Part shown: positions 1-13,017 of the stretch, one piece after another
How positions within the stretch are numbered: the first letter of the stretch is position 1
Layout of the letters: every line of letters starts with the position of its first letter
Source: Drosophila pseudoobscura
Taxonomy: Eukaryota; Arthropoda; Insecta; Diptera; Drosophilidae
Direction of reading: 5' to 3'
DNA: 64,000 nt
Assembly (NCBI RefSeq): GCF_009870125.1
Contig: NC_046679.1
Coordinates: 682,001-746,000 of the forward strand
Translations under genes and position numbers: made by a program
The notes under the pieces: generated by a model
Databases searched by the model: none
What the model saw: only the letters and a program-made list of their open reading frames with translations
Told to the model about the DNA's origin: nothing

Positions 1-3000
1 TCCAATACCAATCTCATGCAAATAAGCCCCGAATGGAGCTCTGGCTCGGCTCGGCTCGGCTCGGTTTAGTTACCCAAATAAAATTTGTGTGTTTTTTTCA
101 CCCAGCTCCGAGCTGTACGGCATCGCGATTAGTCTTGGGTCGGGTTTCTCTTTTAAACACACAACGAAAAGCGAAATTTGTCGGATTATTTTGGATTAGA
201 TTCCTGCCTGGTTAGTAGAACGCTGCGAGCAAGTGGCTGCCCTGCCCAGAGCTCTGCCACCTTAATTTATGCAACTTGTTCACCGCTTCATCGCGTCATG
301 GCTTCATCGCGGTCTATTGAAGGCTAAGAAACTGTTCGGATAGCCATGGGCCATGATAGCTGAGGTTTTATTTTGTGCGTACAACAATGCATTCTCTCCA
401 GTCCTTTAGCGTCTACAGAGTCCGTACACTTGACAGACCCCGAACGGAGCTTAAGATACAAAGAAGCACAGAAAGAGCGGGGATCTTGGAATGACCCTTT
501 GTACCTTTCTGGTAGAGAAAGTGTTCATACACCTCGTATTCGACGCTCTTGTCGCTTCAAATAAGAGTTCATAACAATTCTGTTCGTTGCGAGGCATGAA
601 AGTTGAATACTCCTCAAGTTGGAGGTTTTTATAGTAGGCACATTATTTTTGTGAATTTTGTGAACATTTTTCACCAGTCCAGTGCTGATTTGCTTCCGGT
701 TACTGCCACTCCGATCTTGTAACTCCCAGAGGAGCGCATGCCAGTGCCAGAGCCTGTACCAATGCCGGACCGAGTCTCTCAATAAAAATAAGAGTATCCA
801 AATTCAAAATCCGCTTTTGTTTTTTTTTGGTTTATGTAAGCCCGCTTGTTGGCCAGCCTACGCTCCTGTGTGCAACAAGCACAGCCACAACCACAACCAC
901 ATCCACATCCAACAGGTTGCCTTACAGGTCCAGTTACGCTTCCAGGCTACTCTTCCGCATATTTTGCCTTGGTTTATTTCTCACGGAATCAGTATTTACT
1001 TTGAAATTAGCACTGAGACGTCTCCTGGTTAGCTAAAGAAACGACAAATGAGGTTATTCCTTCGTCTAGAAAGTATTTTCTGCTACAGTCGACGTGTACT
1101 ACCCTGTACTACCCTTTGCGACATGTCTATCGCTTTAACACAACCAGAACTCAAGGTAGTTGAACTCTGAAATATCTGTCGCATCATTTTAAAACATGTA
1201 GGAATGGAAACACACCAAAAATCCACTCTTGCGCTTGTGAGAGAGTCAAAAGCTCAGCTGGGCCGCGACCAGCCAACTGCCGAGTCACTTGGCCATGCGT
1301 ACTTTAACGGTTCTCACACTCTCAGCACAGAACCTGACGAGTGGCAGTAGAACATCTGATCCACCAGCCAAAAGAGACATACCCGACTGCTGGCTGGCTG
1401 GCTGGATGGCCCAGACGCAGACGCAGCTGTAACCTTAGTTGAAGGTGTTTCTAAATAGCTGTGAACCATTGCTTCAGTGTCTTTCCTTTTGGGTATACCG
1501 ACTGCAAGATTACAAGTAAGTTCTTTGTGCTATTAGATATCTCTGCAGAGGATTGTATTCAACCGATCATACGTATCAGAAGTCATTCTTTAAGTCTTTT
1601 CCATTCACGGAAGAGCCTTGAGTCGAGCTACCGAATATTTAAGCACTTAAAAATCAACGAAAACAACAACAGTATCCCCATTAGAGACCTATATAAATAA
1701 ATAAACACACACAAAGCTCTACAGTAAACACGAAGCCAAATCGAATGTGGCTATAGCTCATTCCTATCATTCTACACTCGCCTCCTGTCAAAGGAAATCA
1801 TTCATTGAATGGGGGATCTCCCGAATCTGAGTTATTTCTTCGAAAGACTCTCTGTCTCTGGTGCACCGGAAAAAGCGGAAATGGTAAACAATTCTTGACA
1901 ACGGCACTGGTTATGCAATTAAATTGGAGTTGAAGCGGCAACCACTTTGGACACATCAGCATGAGCATTGCCTAGCAGCAGCAACAAAAGCAACAAAAGC
2001 AACAACAGCAGCGGCAACATGTTGGATTGGTGCTGCAATTGCTCTCCATTCGCTGCGATTGAATTTATTTTATAATGCTCGCGCGACGAAGTTTCAACGG
2101 TTGTCCGCTGCACTGCCATATGCATGCATACACAAGCACAAGCACATGCACATGCACATGCACATGCACAGACACATACACATACATAGTACGTGTGTTA
2201 GAGCTTATTTCATTCAATCGAAAGACGCAATTTACCGTTGGCATTTCCCAGTAGGTGAAATTACTTCTCGATAAAAAATATGAATGTTCAAATATGCCTA
2301 CATAAATATTTACATAATTATACATACCTATGTATGTACATATATACCCGTGCAAATAAAGAGAAATACATTTTTATCGAAAAATGCGCAACGGGGCGCA
2401 ATGGAGCAATGGAGCGACTGTTGTGTGATTTAATCTCAGTTCAATGATATCATCGAAAGCCAATAGCTGGATTTTCCCTGCAGCACCATTGGAGCGCCCT
2501 AGAACTCCATGTCTCCAGAATATATTTGCCACAATCTGTGTATGTGTTAATCAGACAAATTGTCAGACGTCGTTATAGATATGTACGTATGATTCTCCAA
2601 AGAGAACAGAACAAAATGGAATATTTCAATGGCAGATATCGCAGATCATATCAAATGAATATTTCACAACTTTCTAAAGAAAACAACAAATTATAGCCAC
2701 AGCGAAGAATTGTCAGCTTTTGAGTAATCATCACCCTAGAGAGCACACAGAGAGCATACCATGCCATGGCAACTTCTCTGGGCAAGTTTATGGGAGTGTG
2801 ATTCGTGTGAATAAGCAAATGCACCGTTGTGTACGTACGAGTATTCATACTTCAGTGTGAACGATACGATACGATACGAAACGATACGATATACCCTCGT
2901 AAATTGGTCGTGTGTGCGATGTGCGATCGCGCAAATGCCAAGCAATGTGAGTCACGATAATCATTATTGTTCACCGCACCGCAAACACGTACTGTACTGC

Positions 3001-3817
3001 CGTATGAATACGTACGTACATGGGTACATACAATATATATAATTATATGTAAATATTGTACAAACAAACATACATGAATACATACATACATACATATATA
3101 GTGTAATGAATGTATACGCAGCTAAAATACAAATACTTTGAATATCAAAAGAGCGACAACTCAACTGAAAACGGGTTTTTTTGTTGTTCAATTCTGCTTT
3201 TAAAATATTTACGAGAAAATATACGCATACAATATACCTACAAAATATAAAGCTTAGGTAGTATTAGTCGGCAATATTGCAAAGTGTGCTGCTGCTGTTG
3301 CTGTTGCAACTGCAATGAAGCGCAGTGCTCACACATGCAACATACAATTTGCAACATGCAACAAAGTACATTCAAAATGATGTCAGCACCACACACCACA
3401 CACAAATTAAGGTAAAACAAACCTCTACTCCAGCTCACATCGAGATCTCACTCTGGCAGCCATTTGCGAGAGATGAGAGCCAAAAAAACAATGGGCCAAG
3501 AGATACGATACGAATATGGAAGTGCTCAAAGCTTTCGTGGAATGCACACAGAGAGCAGTTAGATAGATAGGTAGATAGATAGAGATACTTGCAAAAGCGT
3601 GTCAGTAGTAAAAGCCTAGTGAAACTCAGGGAAAACACTGCACTGCGGCAGTTCATTAGCGAATCCGGAAAAAATGGGTTACAAGAACTGCATCTTTATT
3701 ACCAGACGAGAAGTTCCCTTAAGAACTGACTGACTCAGATTCTGAATAATTTAATTGAATTTATCTGTAAGCCTCCCCGAGCCACTTAATTAAAATTCAA
3801 TTGATCTTGTGACTCAC
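1..3817. other. Left-edge non-coding stretch, probably intron of the gene at 3818-5505
   Basis: No exon with convincing coding character was found on either strand. The neighbouring gene ends its visible exon at a good splice donor reading leftwards, so this stretch is most simply its intron. It holds short simple repeats: a GATAC-type run at 2861-2892, ACATGC/CACATG repeats near 2130-2170, and CATA-rich DNA near 3060-3090. Confidence 0.5.
2861..2892. repeat. GATAC pentamer microsatellite
   Basis: Six near-perfect tandem copies of ACGAT/ATACG lie in non-coding DNA, with one A interruption in the middle. Confidence 0.8.
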
Positions 3818-5374
3818 CGTTTTACGCTGCGAGAACGCTTTTCGCTCTCTGCTTCCTTGACGCTATCCCAGCTATCGCCAACGCCCGATGAGGACATATC
3901 GTCGAGCCGCTCTTCATCCTCCATGCCAGAGTCCTCGAGGCTAATGTGGCAACTGGTTAGCGTGACCTGTGTGCCATTGTCGCCCACCTCGATCCAGTCT
4001 GAGGTACGGATACGTTGCGACCGCTCTGTCCCATACGGGGACGAGTCTGAGGAGCAGCCCGAGGGGCAACGCTTCCTTCCTGAAGATGAACCCTCAGCCT
4101 CGATCTCGGCGTTTTCCTTGCCCAATTTGTTGGCCGAATAGGTGGTAAGTGTGTGCTCTTCATCCCCGTCACTGTCTGCATCCTCTACGTTGTCTGCATC
4201 CACGTCCTCTGCATCATCGGCATCATCAATGGAGTTGTAGCGATGACGTGATATCACTTTCCTGGGCGTAGATGTTGTTGTTGGTGTGGGTGTGGGTGTG
4301 CCCACAGGCCCCAATGACAAAGATTTAGTGGGAAGCTGCTCCAGAGAGCAGGACTTATTGCGCATAGCAGCCAACTCGGAAATGAGCAGCTCGTGGAAGG
4401 CCTGCTTCTTCTCAGGAGTATTCCCCACGCTAATCGAACTCTTGACAGTGTTTGTGTTCGAGCGACTGTTGACCAGGATCTTGTCGTAGTTCCCATTGAC
4501 GTTGATGCGCATGCAGTTTGTCTGGGGTGTCTGTGGTGTCTGTGGTGTCTGCGGTGTCTGTGGTGCCTGGACGGTCTGGAAGGTCTGGTTCTGCTGTAGC
4601 ACCGCTTGATGTTGTATAGCACGCTCGTGTTTGGTTATGATCGTTGTATCGGCCACGCTTTGCTTTTGACTCTGGTTAATGATGATCTCCGAGAAGAGAC
4701 GCTCCGCGGCATTCTTCAAATTGTTCTTGATCTCCACGGTCCGGCCACCGAGGAATCCCCCACTGTTGGAGGCTGTTGTGGCCGTCTGAAAGGTATCCAA
4801 AGTGGTTTTCGATCGCCGAAAGATACTGGGAGCTGGCGTAGACGACGGTGGCGGTACAAACGCTGGCACATCCTCCATATCCAGCGTAGCCACAGGCAAC
4901 TGAACGATCTTGCGCGGCCTGGGCAGCGGCTGGGATGTGGCCTGCAGCCCGAGGCCAGCTCTCTCGAAATCCACCTTGCCAAGGCTTAAGCGAGTATCCT
5001 TGAGGGGAGTGGTGTGTGCGCTCGCCGTACCCACACTCATCGATTTGTGACGATTGACAGTCACGACTACTGCCGGACTAATCGATGCCCTCTCCCGGTC
5101 CCTGTCCCTGGGCTTGGCTGTGGGCACATCGGGAGCTTTGCGCAGCTTCAGTGGCTTGGTAGCTGGTGTTGGGGCTGCTGCTGCTCCTGCTGCTGCTGGC
5201 GAGACTTTAGCCACCGCCGATGTTGGGGTCTGCGTTTGAGCCTGTTTCTTCTGAACACTCAACGCTGGCGATTTATAAACCAGGGTACGTCCCACAGCAC
5301 TCAGTTGCCTAACGAATGTGGGCTTCTTTTGTATGATTGGAGGAGTTATATTTGCTGGAGCTGTCACTGTAGAG

Positions 5375-5421
<47 letters not shown>

Positions 5422-5505
5422 TGTTGCTGTTTTAGGTCTTGGTGGTACTGGCGGTCCAGGCCGCTTAACCACCGTTGTTAACGTTGTTCCTGCCGTTGAG
5501 GCCAT
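3818..5505 (-). CDS. Ala/Pro-rich protein of unknown identity, N-terminal coding exon (partial gene)
   Basis: I do not recognise this gene. One exon encodes 562 residues from the ATG at 5505-5503. It begins with a basic proline-rich stretch (PGPPVPPRPK, a possible SH3 ligand at about residues 16-25), followed by a run of about 13 alanines. A Thr/Pro/Ala-rich region follows, then conserved-looking blocks (RTVEIKNNLKNAAERLF and AFHELLISELAAMRNK). A tandem TPQ repeat precedes the second block, and the 3' end is very acidic and Ser-rich (SSGVGDSWDSVKEAES). The in-frame stop after the last block overlaps a strong donor (CG|GTGAGT at 3817), so the protein probably continues into exons left of the window in phase 2. 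The ATG is preceded within a few bases by an acceptor-like sequence, so a 5' UTR intron is possible. PxxP motifs and low complexity suggest a cytoplasmic adaptor or scaffold, but that is only inference. Confidence 0.75.
5372..5433 (-). repeat. GCT/GTT trinucleotide repeat encoding poly-alanine
   Basis: A GCT-rich run on the plus strand reads as GCA/GCC/AGC-type codons in reverse and encodes the alanine tract of the unrecognised gene. It drifts to GTT/GCT at one end, as ageing coding microsatellites do. Confidence 0.8.
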
Positions 5506-7767
5506 TGCTGCACGTTCTCACGCAGGCCGCAGAAGAAAACCAGTATTTGTGGGTCACTCTTTCGTTTCTCGTCTCTTGTGTCTCGTCTCCTGTCTCTTGT
5601 CCCTGGCGTACACCGAACTCCGTCAACAACAAACTTCGCTTATTTATTATTATTATTTAGCATAAGCGCGCAAATGGGGAAACTAGTTTTTCTCTTAGAC
5701 TTTGGACTAAGTTCTCACATGGCGGCGGCACTAGGTAGATGCTGCTCTGCTCTGCATTGCTCTGCTCTCTTCTGCCTGCAGCCCGTTGCAGCTTGCTGCA
5801 GCTGCTGATGATCTATTTTGAATATAGGCCACGATCCAACGGGTCCAACGGTGCTAGTTGGATACCTCCTAGTGATGCTTATTCGATACGATATTGAATA
5901 TGGCTGCCTTATTGGAAACTCGTTTTCGTTTTTTCGTTTTGGGGCTCGCCTGTTGGTTGTTTTTGCGGTAAGTAGGGTAGCACTTTGGGTTCGTTTCGTT
6001 CTATGGGTTTTAAAGTGAAAGGTTTTTTTTGTTTTTTTTTATATTTCGTTTCGTTTGCGAAAGTGACAATCGAATGTAATCGAATATCGAAGCATGCAGT
6101 AATTATGTATGTTGCTTCAATCGGAAAAAACTGTAATTGGGAAACAAAACATGAAACTACGCTTTGGTGTTGTTGCTGTTGCAGTGGATGATGTTGTTGG
6201 GAACTTTAGTATGAGAAGGGAATACAAAAAAAAACAAGACACACACTCAGGCACACACGAAACTGTGAATTTTTCCAGAATGGCGTTGCCAATTAACGGT
6301 TATTTGCAGTTTCACTTCGGGTCTGATTTCCTCACACACGCTACACGCTGTTCCACGCAACTCTCAGCTCCTGAGAGCTCGAGACATTCCTGTTTCGAGT
6401 TCTCTGCTGTTTTGGGACACTTTATTCCATATATTTAATTTATTTAACAACACACACTGACACCCACGCACAACCGAAGCGCTAAGCCGACCTGTTTGAG
6501 AGAGGTGACAGATAGAGCATGAAGCATGAAGCATGACCTGATCTGATCTGATCGACGGAGGAGGTTTAGCACATCACAGTACCATCTCATCTCAATTGTA
6601 TTCGCGTTGCAGGGCATGTGCATCAGTAATCAGAAATCGGATGTTGTGGCAGCAAACATCAAAGAATGCATCTTTGCGATTTGAAAATTACAGGCCCACA
6701 CAACGAAAACGCACAAACACACACACACACAGACACACCCGTTCCGTGAACGTACCCCGTACCAACATACACTCTGCTCTGACCGGCTCGGCACTGTAGC
6801 TGTGTGTCCGCTCGACGTTGCGCTTTACACAAGAGACAGAAATAAAATGCGATGAAAGAGCAGAGCACAGCACAGCCCCAAGAGTTGGTGCTCCCCAGCT
6901 AAGCGCTCGCTCAACTTTGTTGTCGGTGTGCTCGGTACCTGCTTTGTATCTGGTATCTGTGTCTGTAGCTGTGGCTGTGTCTGTGGACAGTGCGATTGTG
7001 TGGGTGTGCGGGGGGGCAGCGACAGTACCAACTCTACTGCATGGAATTAAATGATTTTTGGAATCTTGCATGCAGATTTTAGACAACTTAGGCAACTGCA
7101 CATTTTCATTGATTATTCTACACGTTCGAGTGAGTCGAGGCTCAATGCTTTCTCACTTCTTACTTCACGTTTTTCTGGCTCTCCCGCTCTCCCGATTTTC
7201 CAAAGAGAAACTTGGCACATGGCCAAAAGTGCATTGATTGGCATTTGGAACAAGTATGGCCGGCGTCTGGCGTGCAATCAGCTGTTCGCTGGCCGGGCCC
7301 GGCTGGTGTTGCGGCATCGATTCGCCACACCCACTGCCCACTGCAGTGGGAGTACCCTCCCCCTGGAGTAACATTTTACCGACTGAATGACAGGAACAAA
7401 GACCAACGACATTCGTGCAGGTACATTTGTACGTTCCTGCAAATGAAACTGCGGCAATAGCCACACGAAAACCTACCAAGAAAGAACCGGTCTACATACA
7501 TGTAGTACTATGTTTATACCAATCTTGTGCATATGTATACTTCAGATATATAGTAGGTGCACAGACAGACGTCTCATGTTTTTGGGGTTGCTGCTATTAC
7601 CCCCACAGAACTTTGCTAATGACAAGAAACACGAATACGTGGTCCCCAAAAAGAGGGAAAATGGTAGCATTTGGCTGTCTCAAAAACGAAAATGATTTCG
7701 ATTGCAGTCACGAGTTGAAAACAAAGAGAGCTTTCCTTAGGTTATCCTTGTGCCAGAGCATTTAGTC
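5506..7767. other. Intergenic stretch upstream of the 3818-5505 gene
   Basis: No supported coding exon was found. It should hold the promoter and 5' UTR of the minus-strand gene. A TATA-like TATATGG on the minus strand near 6430 is followed by GA-rich leader-like DNA, but I cannot fix a start site. CA-repeat DNA lies near 6710-6740. Confidence 0.4.
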
Positions 7768-7892
7768 ATGGCCCTTGCTGTAAATATGAAAATATCACAT
7801 TACATGAATTACATTTTTCTACTTTTTACTTGCAGTATCCAACACCCAAGCCCCCACCCAGCAACTTAGGAAGCCGCAAACATGAAGGTTAA
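7768..7892 (+). CDS. Possible spliced short ORF (22 codons) or 3' end of an unseen gene
   Basis: An ATG at 7768 opens four codons (MALA) up to a donor GTAAAT at 7780. A 56-bp intron, the typical Drosophila size, ends in a strong pyrimidine-rich acceptor (TTTTTACTTGCAG, 7835). The second exon continues in phase as YPTPKPPPSNLGSRKHEG to a TAA at 7890-7892. A second ATG in another frame (7881) opens a 19-codon ORF in the same exon. The evidence is only the splice geometry and Pro-rich coding. It may be a micropeptide gene, the last exon of a gene with distant 5' exons, or chance. Confidence 0.25.
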
Positions 7893-8642
7893 GCTTTCGC
7901 TAAACAGCAGACATTCCGTTCCTGCCCTGAGCCGTCTCTAATCCCGAAGCACTTCAACTTCTACTCTGAAGAAAATCAATATAAACATTACAGCACATTA
8001 GTTTTTAGTTTCCCCGTTCCGTTCCGAGGGTTGCACAACTTTACTTTACACAAAATATACTCGTACTATATTATAAAGTTAGTTATAAATTAATTATGTG
8101 TGTAGGTTTTAAAAGTAACTGCTTTGCGATTCGGCCGGCATCTTCGACATTCGACATCTTCCTGGCCTGGGATCCTGGGATGTGTCAGAAAATGTACTCA
8201 TCACGCTTTTCTGTACAAAGTCATTCCCATCCGTGCAGGGAGAAGGCATTATAGTGTAAAATTGACTTTCAAAATAATGTTAAACAATAAAAGAAACATT
8301 TGCAAATTAAATATCTACACACACATTCATTCATTCAATCAGCGTTAAAAATACATAACATTACAAATATTTCGTGCTAGCAGAACCGCATTTAGTTAAC
8401 AACTTTTCATATACTGCGATACGAGGGTAGACACATAGGTGTAGCATTTATAAGGATTACGTATGTATTGTATTGTTTGTATATAAATAAGCAGAAATGG
8501 CGCTAGAAATGAATGGTATAAAAACTGACAAATATAATCACAAATAAAAATACAACACAAATCAATTACATCATTTACTTTCTCGTTTTCGTTTCCGTTT
8601 CCGTTTTTTCTTCCATCTACGATAGAATAGACCTGCGATTAT
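7893..8642. other. AT-rich 3' flank of the WDR44-like gene
   Basis: The stretch is non-coding and AT-rich, directly downstream of the minus-strand WD40 gene's stop codon. It is presumably its 3' UTR and flank. No clear minus-strand AATAAA was identified close to the stop. Confidence 0.4.
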
Positions 8643-11600
8643 CTAATCCGCTATAGCCGTGTAGGGCAGACTGCTGTGCTTGGGCTTTGTCTTATTAATG
8701 AACACCTTTATTGCCCCATTGAAATCTGCGCTGACCAGCACGTAGCCGCATCCCTTTTTATGCTGTTCGACAAGTGGATCAGGTGCATTGTGAGCCAGCT
8801 AAAACCGAAAGCAGAAAACACTTGAATCAGTATCTGAAACAGATAAACGAAAGGTTGTTTGGCTGTTACCTTTTCATTCGAAATTTCATCAGGTTCTGGT
8901 TTGATGATGGCCTCTGGATGTGGCGCGAATATGGCACAGGTGACAGTGGCATTATGTGCTTTAATGCCCTCCCAGAAATCGCTGCGATCGCGACGAACCT
9001 GTAAGGATTACACAGCAATTAGCAAACAGGGAATAGGGGAACTTTCTGCATGGCTGTAAATAATCTATTTTACTAACCGAGCTCAGCTTGGAGTAGTCGT
9101 GATTGGTCTTCCATACGTAAATGCATTGATTCTCGGATCCGGCAATGATATACTTCCCGTCGTGACTGAACGACCCCTTGATCTGCGAGGACACATTCAA
9201 GTAACCCTTGTACTTGCAGGACAAGTTGAGATCCCTCAAATCGTAAAGGCGCACTCGGCTGTCATTGGAGGTGACCAATATTTTGTCCTCTCCGGGCATG
9301 GGCTCGATGCCGCTGATCTTGCGGCCAATGCGATTCTTGCCGCGGGTAGAGCGCACATGGATCTGTGTGTGGTACTTAAGCTGGTCCGTGTTGTAGAATA
9401 TGCAGCGTCCATCGTAGCTGCCCACCACAGCAAACTGACCGTTCTGACAGAAATTGGCTGCCGTGATGAGCTTTGTCTGGCCATCCACCTCGTTCCACAG
9501 AGCCACCTTCTTGTCCGGTATATTCCACAGTCTCAGCTTGCCATCGAGGCTTCCGCTCAGAAAGTATCGATCGTCGCGCGGATGGAAGGCAATGGCTGTG
9601 ACAAAATCAATATGCTGAAAGCAGCAGAGGCACTCCTTTCTGGATATGTGCCACAGGCGGACCGTCTTGTCCATGCTGCTAGACAGGATGAAGTAGTTCT
9701 TCGACCAGCTAACATCCAGCAGATCCGAGGTGTGCCCGTTGTAGGTGCAGAAGGGCTTGGGCATGAAGGGCCCTGTGCATTTCTCAGCGGCTGTGGCCAT
9801 AGCAATCGCCTCCTCGGCCGAGTGCTGCGAAACGAGAGACTCCTGTGAGGGCGTGGGCGATGACTTTTGATCGGCATTGTATTTGTTGCGCATGTCCTAG
9901 GGAATGTTAATATTCAATGAGCATTAGGCACAAGAAAATTGATATTTGCAAGAGCAGTTACCTGAAAGAATGGATAGGCATCTTTCAACACCCAAATTCG
10001 CAGAACCTTATCCTGCCCCGCTGTGGCCAAGAGGCGCCCGCACGAGCTGAACTTCATGCACCACACTGCGCTCGTGTCCTCGCCACTTAAGTCCTGCACG
10101 TGCTGGAGTTTGGTGAATTCGTAGGGTCCCTTGTTGGACGATGACGCTTTGATTTTGATATTCTGCTCGGGATTCATGGCGTCCACGATATCAGCGACAT
10201 CCTCCTTGTGTCGCGCATGCGACACTTCAGATGCAATCGATTTGGCCTTGTCCACAGTCTTGCGCATTGTGGTGCCAAAGAAGCGCTTAATGCGTGCCGT
10301 TTTCTTCTTCAGACGACTACCGTCGTCCGTTTCGAGCTCTTCCTCGTCGGGCTGTTGGCCTTCAATACTAGGCGGTATGCCAATCACACTCTCCTCATCG
10401 GACTCTTTCTGGGTCACCTCCAGGTGGGACGTCAGCTTTAGGATATGCAGCGAGAGTGGATTCCAGCCCTCAGGCACTGGCGGTGAACGCATCTCGGAGA
10501 GCGGCATGTTCTCTCCCGTGTCCAGGTTCTTCACAGGCACTTGCTCGAGTATCTCAAAGTCGGTAAGCTGCTTGCCAGAGCTGGTGCGTGTCCGCACGTA
10601 AATGTTCATCTGCCTTAGCACATCTTCGTCGCCAGCAGACTTTCGTCGTTCCTTGTCGTTGGTGACGCGATACAAGGCTGGATATCTGTGGGGCAAACAG
10701 AGAACCAAACATATTTCATTTCAGAAAACCAAAAATCAAAGAAAACTCACCGCGTGGCACTGCCCAAGCTATTGGAGCCGGTGCCCGCCAACTTGGGACG
10801 ATTTGCGTTCTCCATGAGCATTTTCTCAATTCGCTCAATCTCATCCTGGGATGGACCCTGGGCCTTGTTGCTGGCCTCGTCACGTGGCTTGACTACGTAG
10901 CCCCCCTGAATGGCCTTGAATAGATTGAGACCCTGATTCGGATCGATGGAGCTGACGCGTCCTGGCGCTGAGTTGCTCTTGGCCGAGTTTGAGGGACTTG
11001 GCTTCGAGTAAACTGAGGTGGAACTGCTCCCCAGCGAATGCGAAGGCTTGGAGAGGGCAGCAATTGCCGTCGTGGCCAACATGGGACGTATATGCATGGC
11101 ACTCATCGACGGCATCTGCACCAGAGACGAGGGCGTGGCCGTGGTCGTGGCCGATACGATTGTGTTGGTGGACGAGCAGGTCAATGTGTTGCTGGATGCC
11201 GAGGTATTGGCATCGTTCAGCGAGCTCTCAAACTCCAGGACAAAGTCATCGCGCAGCTTCTGTTGGGCATCGCGTACGCTTCTTACAGAACGAGTGTCGC
11301 TGTCGGTGTCTTCCGCGTCGGTCGGCCGGTCGGACATATTGAACTGATCCGAGGAACTGCTTGAAAGGTGTCGCGATTTTTTCTTCCTTCGCGGTGGCGC
11401 CACTGGCCCGCATGAGGTGATAGAATCTGTTGTCTTGGACTGCGCAAGCTTTGTGCTTGCTATCACATCTGGCTCTTGCAACATGATTCCAACAGCAGCT
11501 GATGCCTGCACAGGTACTGAAGCATTCGAGGGGACCCTAGAAGCAGTGCCTAATGCACTGGGAACTGCAGCATCTTGCTGCTGATGCTTGGGCGAGACAG

Positions 11601-12701
11601 CTGGCGTCCCTATGCCAGAGGATGTGCTTGCAGTTCTCGTTGCTGAGGACATGGTCGAAGACTGCGTCGGTTGTTGGGGTTGCGTCTGCGTCTGTGCCTG
11701 TTGCTGTTGCTGATGCTTCTGCTGGGCATTCAGGGAGGCCAGGGACTCTCGATCAATACTGATGGCTGAGCATAGAATTGAGGGCTTGCTTAGTTTTTTG
11801 ACGAGTTAAATGAACGTCAAATTCTCACTCACCCGAAGGGTCTATACTGCCTGCCAAGATGCGTCCCACGCGACCCAAGGATGTCATGCTCTGTATGCTC
11901 ATCGCATCGGTTTCGATAACCTTGAACGGATGCGTAGATCGATTGGTGAAAATCCCATCCGTGGAGCTATTCTGCAATCAGTAAAGAAATCATCAATAAG
12001 TAACGAAGGATTAAACAATAAGAAATCAAAGCAGTTCGCAAAAATAAATACCTGAGAGTCAGGTGTGAGTGTATTTCCTGGATTATCATCTTCATCGTTT
12101 TGCATGCACTGACGGAGTTCGCGAAAGCGTTGTCTACCATACTATATACGATACGTTTCATAGTTATAGGATTAGATTGAAGTTTAAGTTGTTTTTCGCA
12201 TCATATTTACGACAGAAAGAGAGTGTATAAACCACAACAAAATATGAAAGAAGAGAATACAAATATTTTTATTGTTAATATTGGAAATTCTTAGGCAAAA
12301 CTGACAAATGCACCCAACATATGACCGTGCCCCACTTACTGCTCCATGCACTGGCTTCGGCTCGGCGAAGACTACGGGTGCTATATCTTGCTGCTTCAGA
12401 CGAGCACCTAGACTGTTGGTGGGACTCCGTGTGGCAGGCGTTCCAGCGCCAATGGGAGTCGCATCGCTATCCGATGAGGCGGCCGCATTGACACGCACTG
12501 CAGGCTCTGGAAATATAAACTCCTGAGCCACCTCTGCCGGCAATCTACGACTAGAATGTACAAATTTGTGTATTAGTCAGCCACGCTGGATATAAGATTA
12601 GAGTGCGATGCGTACCACAGTGTGGAATGACGATTGGGCGTAGTGTCTTCGGCATCGAAAAATTCCTCGGAACTGTCCGAATCGGTCTCCAGCTTACTCA
12701 T
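8643..12701 (-). CDS. WDR44 (Rabphilin-11)-like WD40 repeat protein
   Basis: Nine coding exons join in phase to 1122 residues: 12616-12701, 12340-12550, 12052-12141, 11833-11971, 10751-11765, 9962-10685, 9078-9896, 8870-8998 and 8643-8798. The N-terminus carries an acidic FFAT-like motif, EEFFDAEDT (about residues 12-20), the type by which WDR44 binds VAP proteins at the ER. A long Ser/Thr-rich disordered middle includes the basic PPRRKKKSR segment. WD40 repeats start near residue 710 (AVWCMKFSSCGRLLATAGQDK) and run to the C-terminus, with clear repeats such as DVSWSKNYFILSSSMDKTVRLW. Family knowledge: WDR44 binds GTP-loaded RAB11 and acts in recycling-endosome tubules and cilium traffic. The second exon begins at the acceptor at 12551, because the alternative acceptor a few bases further on would create a stop. 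I believe the D. melanogaster counterpart is CG34133, but did not confirm it. Confidence 0.9.
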
Positions 12702-13015
12702 TGTTGAGCAGTGGTTGTGCGTAGTCAATGGGGTCTCGTCTCTGTGTATTACCTAACCAACTCAACTCGTTTTTGTATGCAAATTTTGACGAAGTACTTT
12801 TTTCGCCTTTTTGTTATTAACTTAACTCCCTTTTGTTGTTGTGGAGCGTTGCTCACGCTTCAGATGTTTGTTGACTTACGTCGTTCTTGGCTGTCGCGCT
12901 AACGCAACAGTCAATGTTTTTAACATTTTAGAAACATTTGGGGTTAAAAAACATTTTACCACTATGAATTTTTATGTAGAAATCAATTGTTTTTTAATTT
13001 ATTTTCTACGTAGAG
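12702..13015 (-). other. 5' leader of the WDR44-like gene
   Basis: The sequence before the ATG (CAACAATGAG context) has no other exon. A weak acceptor-like TTGGTTAG lies near 12750. The upstream end abuts repeat copy R1, which carries promoter-like boxes. Confidence 0.4.
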
Positions 13016-13017
13016 TC

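Noticed and set aside
5014-5481. Cys-rich plus-strand frame, 155 codons
   Set aside because: Reverse of the poly-Ala GCT repeat exon; the cysteine run comes from TGC triplets.
9099-9848. 249-codon open frame on the plus strand
   Set aside because: It lies exactly opposite the WD40 exon of the WDR44-like gene, whose minus-strand frame has clear repeats and splice sites.
12541-12546. Alternative acceptor CGTAG for exon 2 of the WDR44-like gene
   Set aside because: It would create TGA at the junction; the acceptor ending at 12551 keeps the frame.
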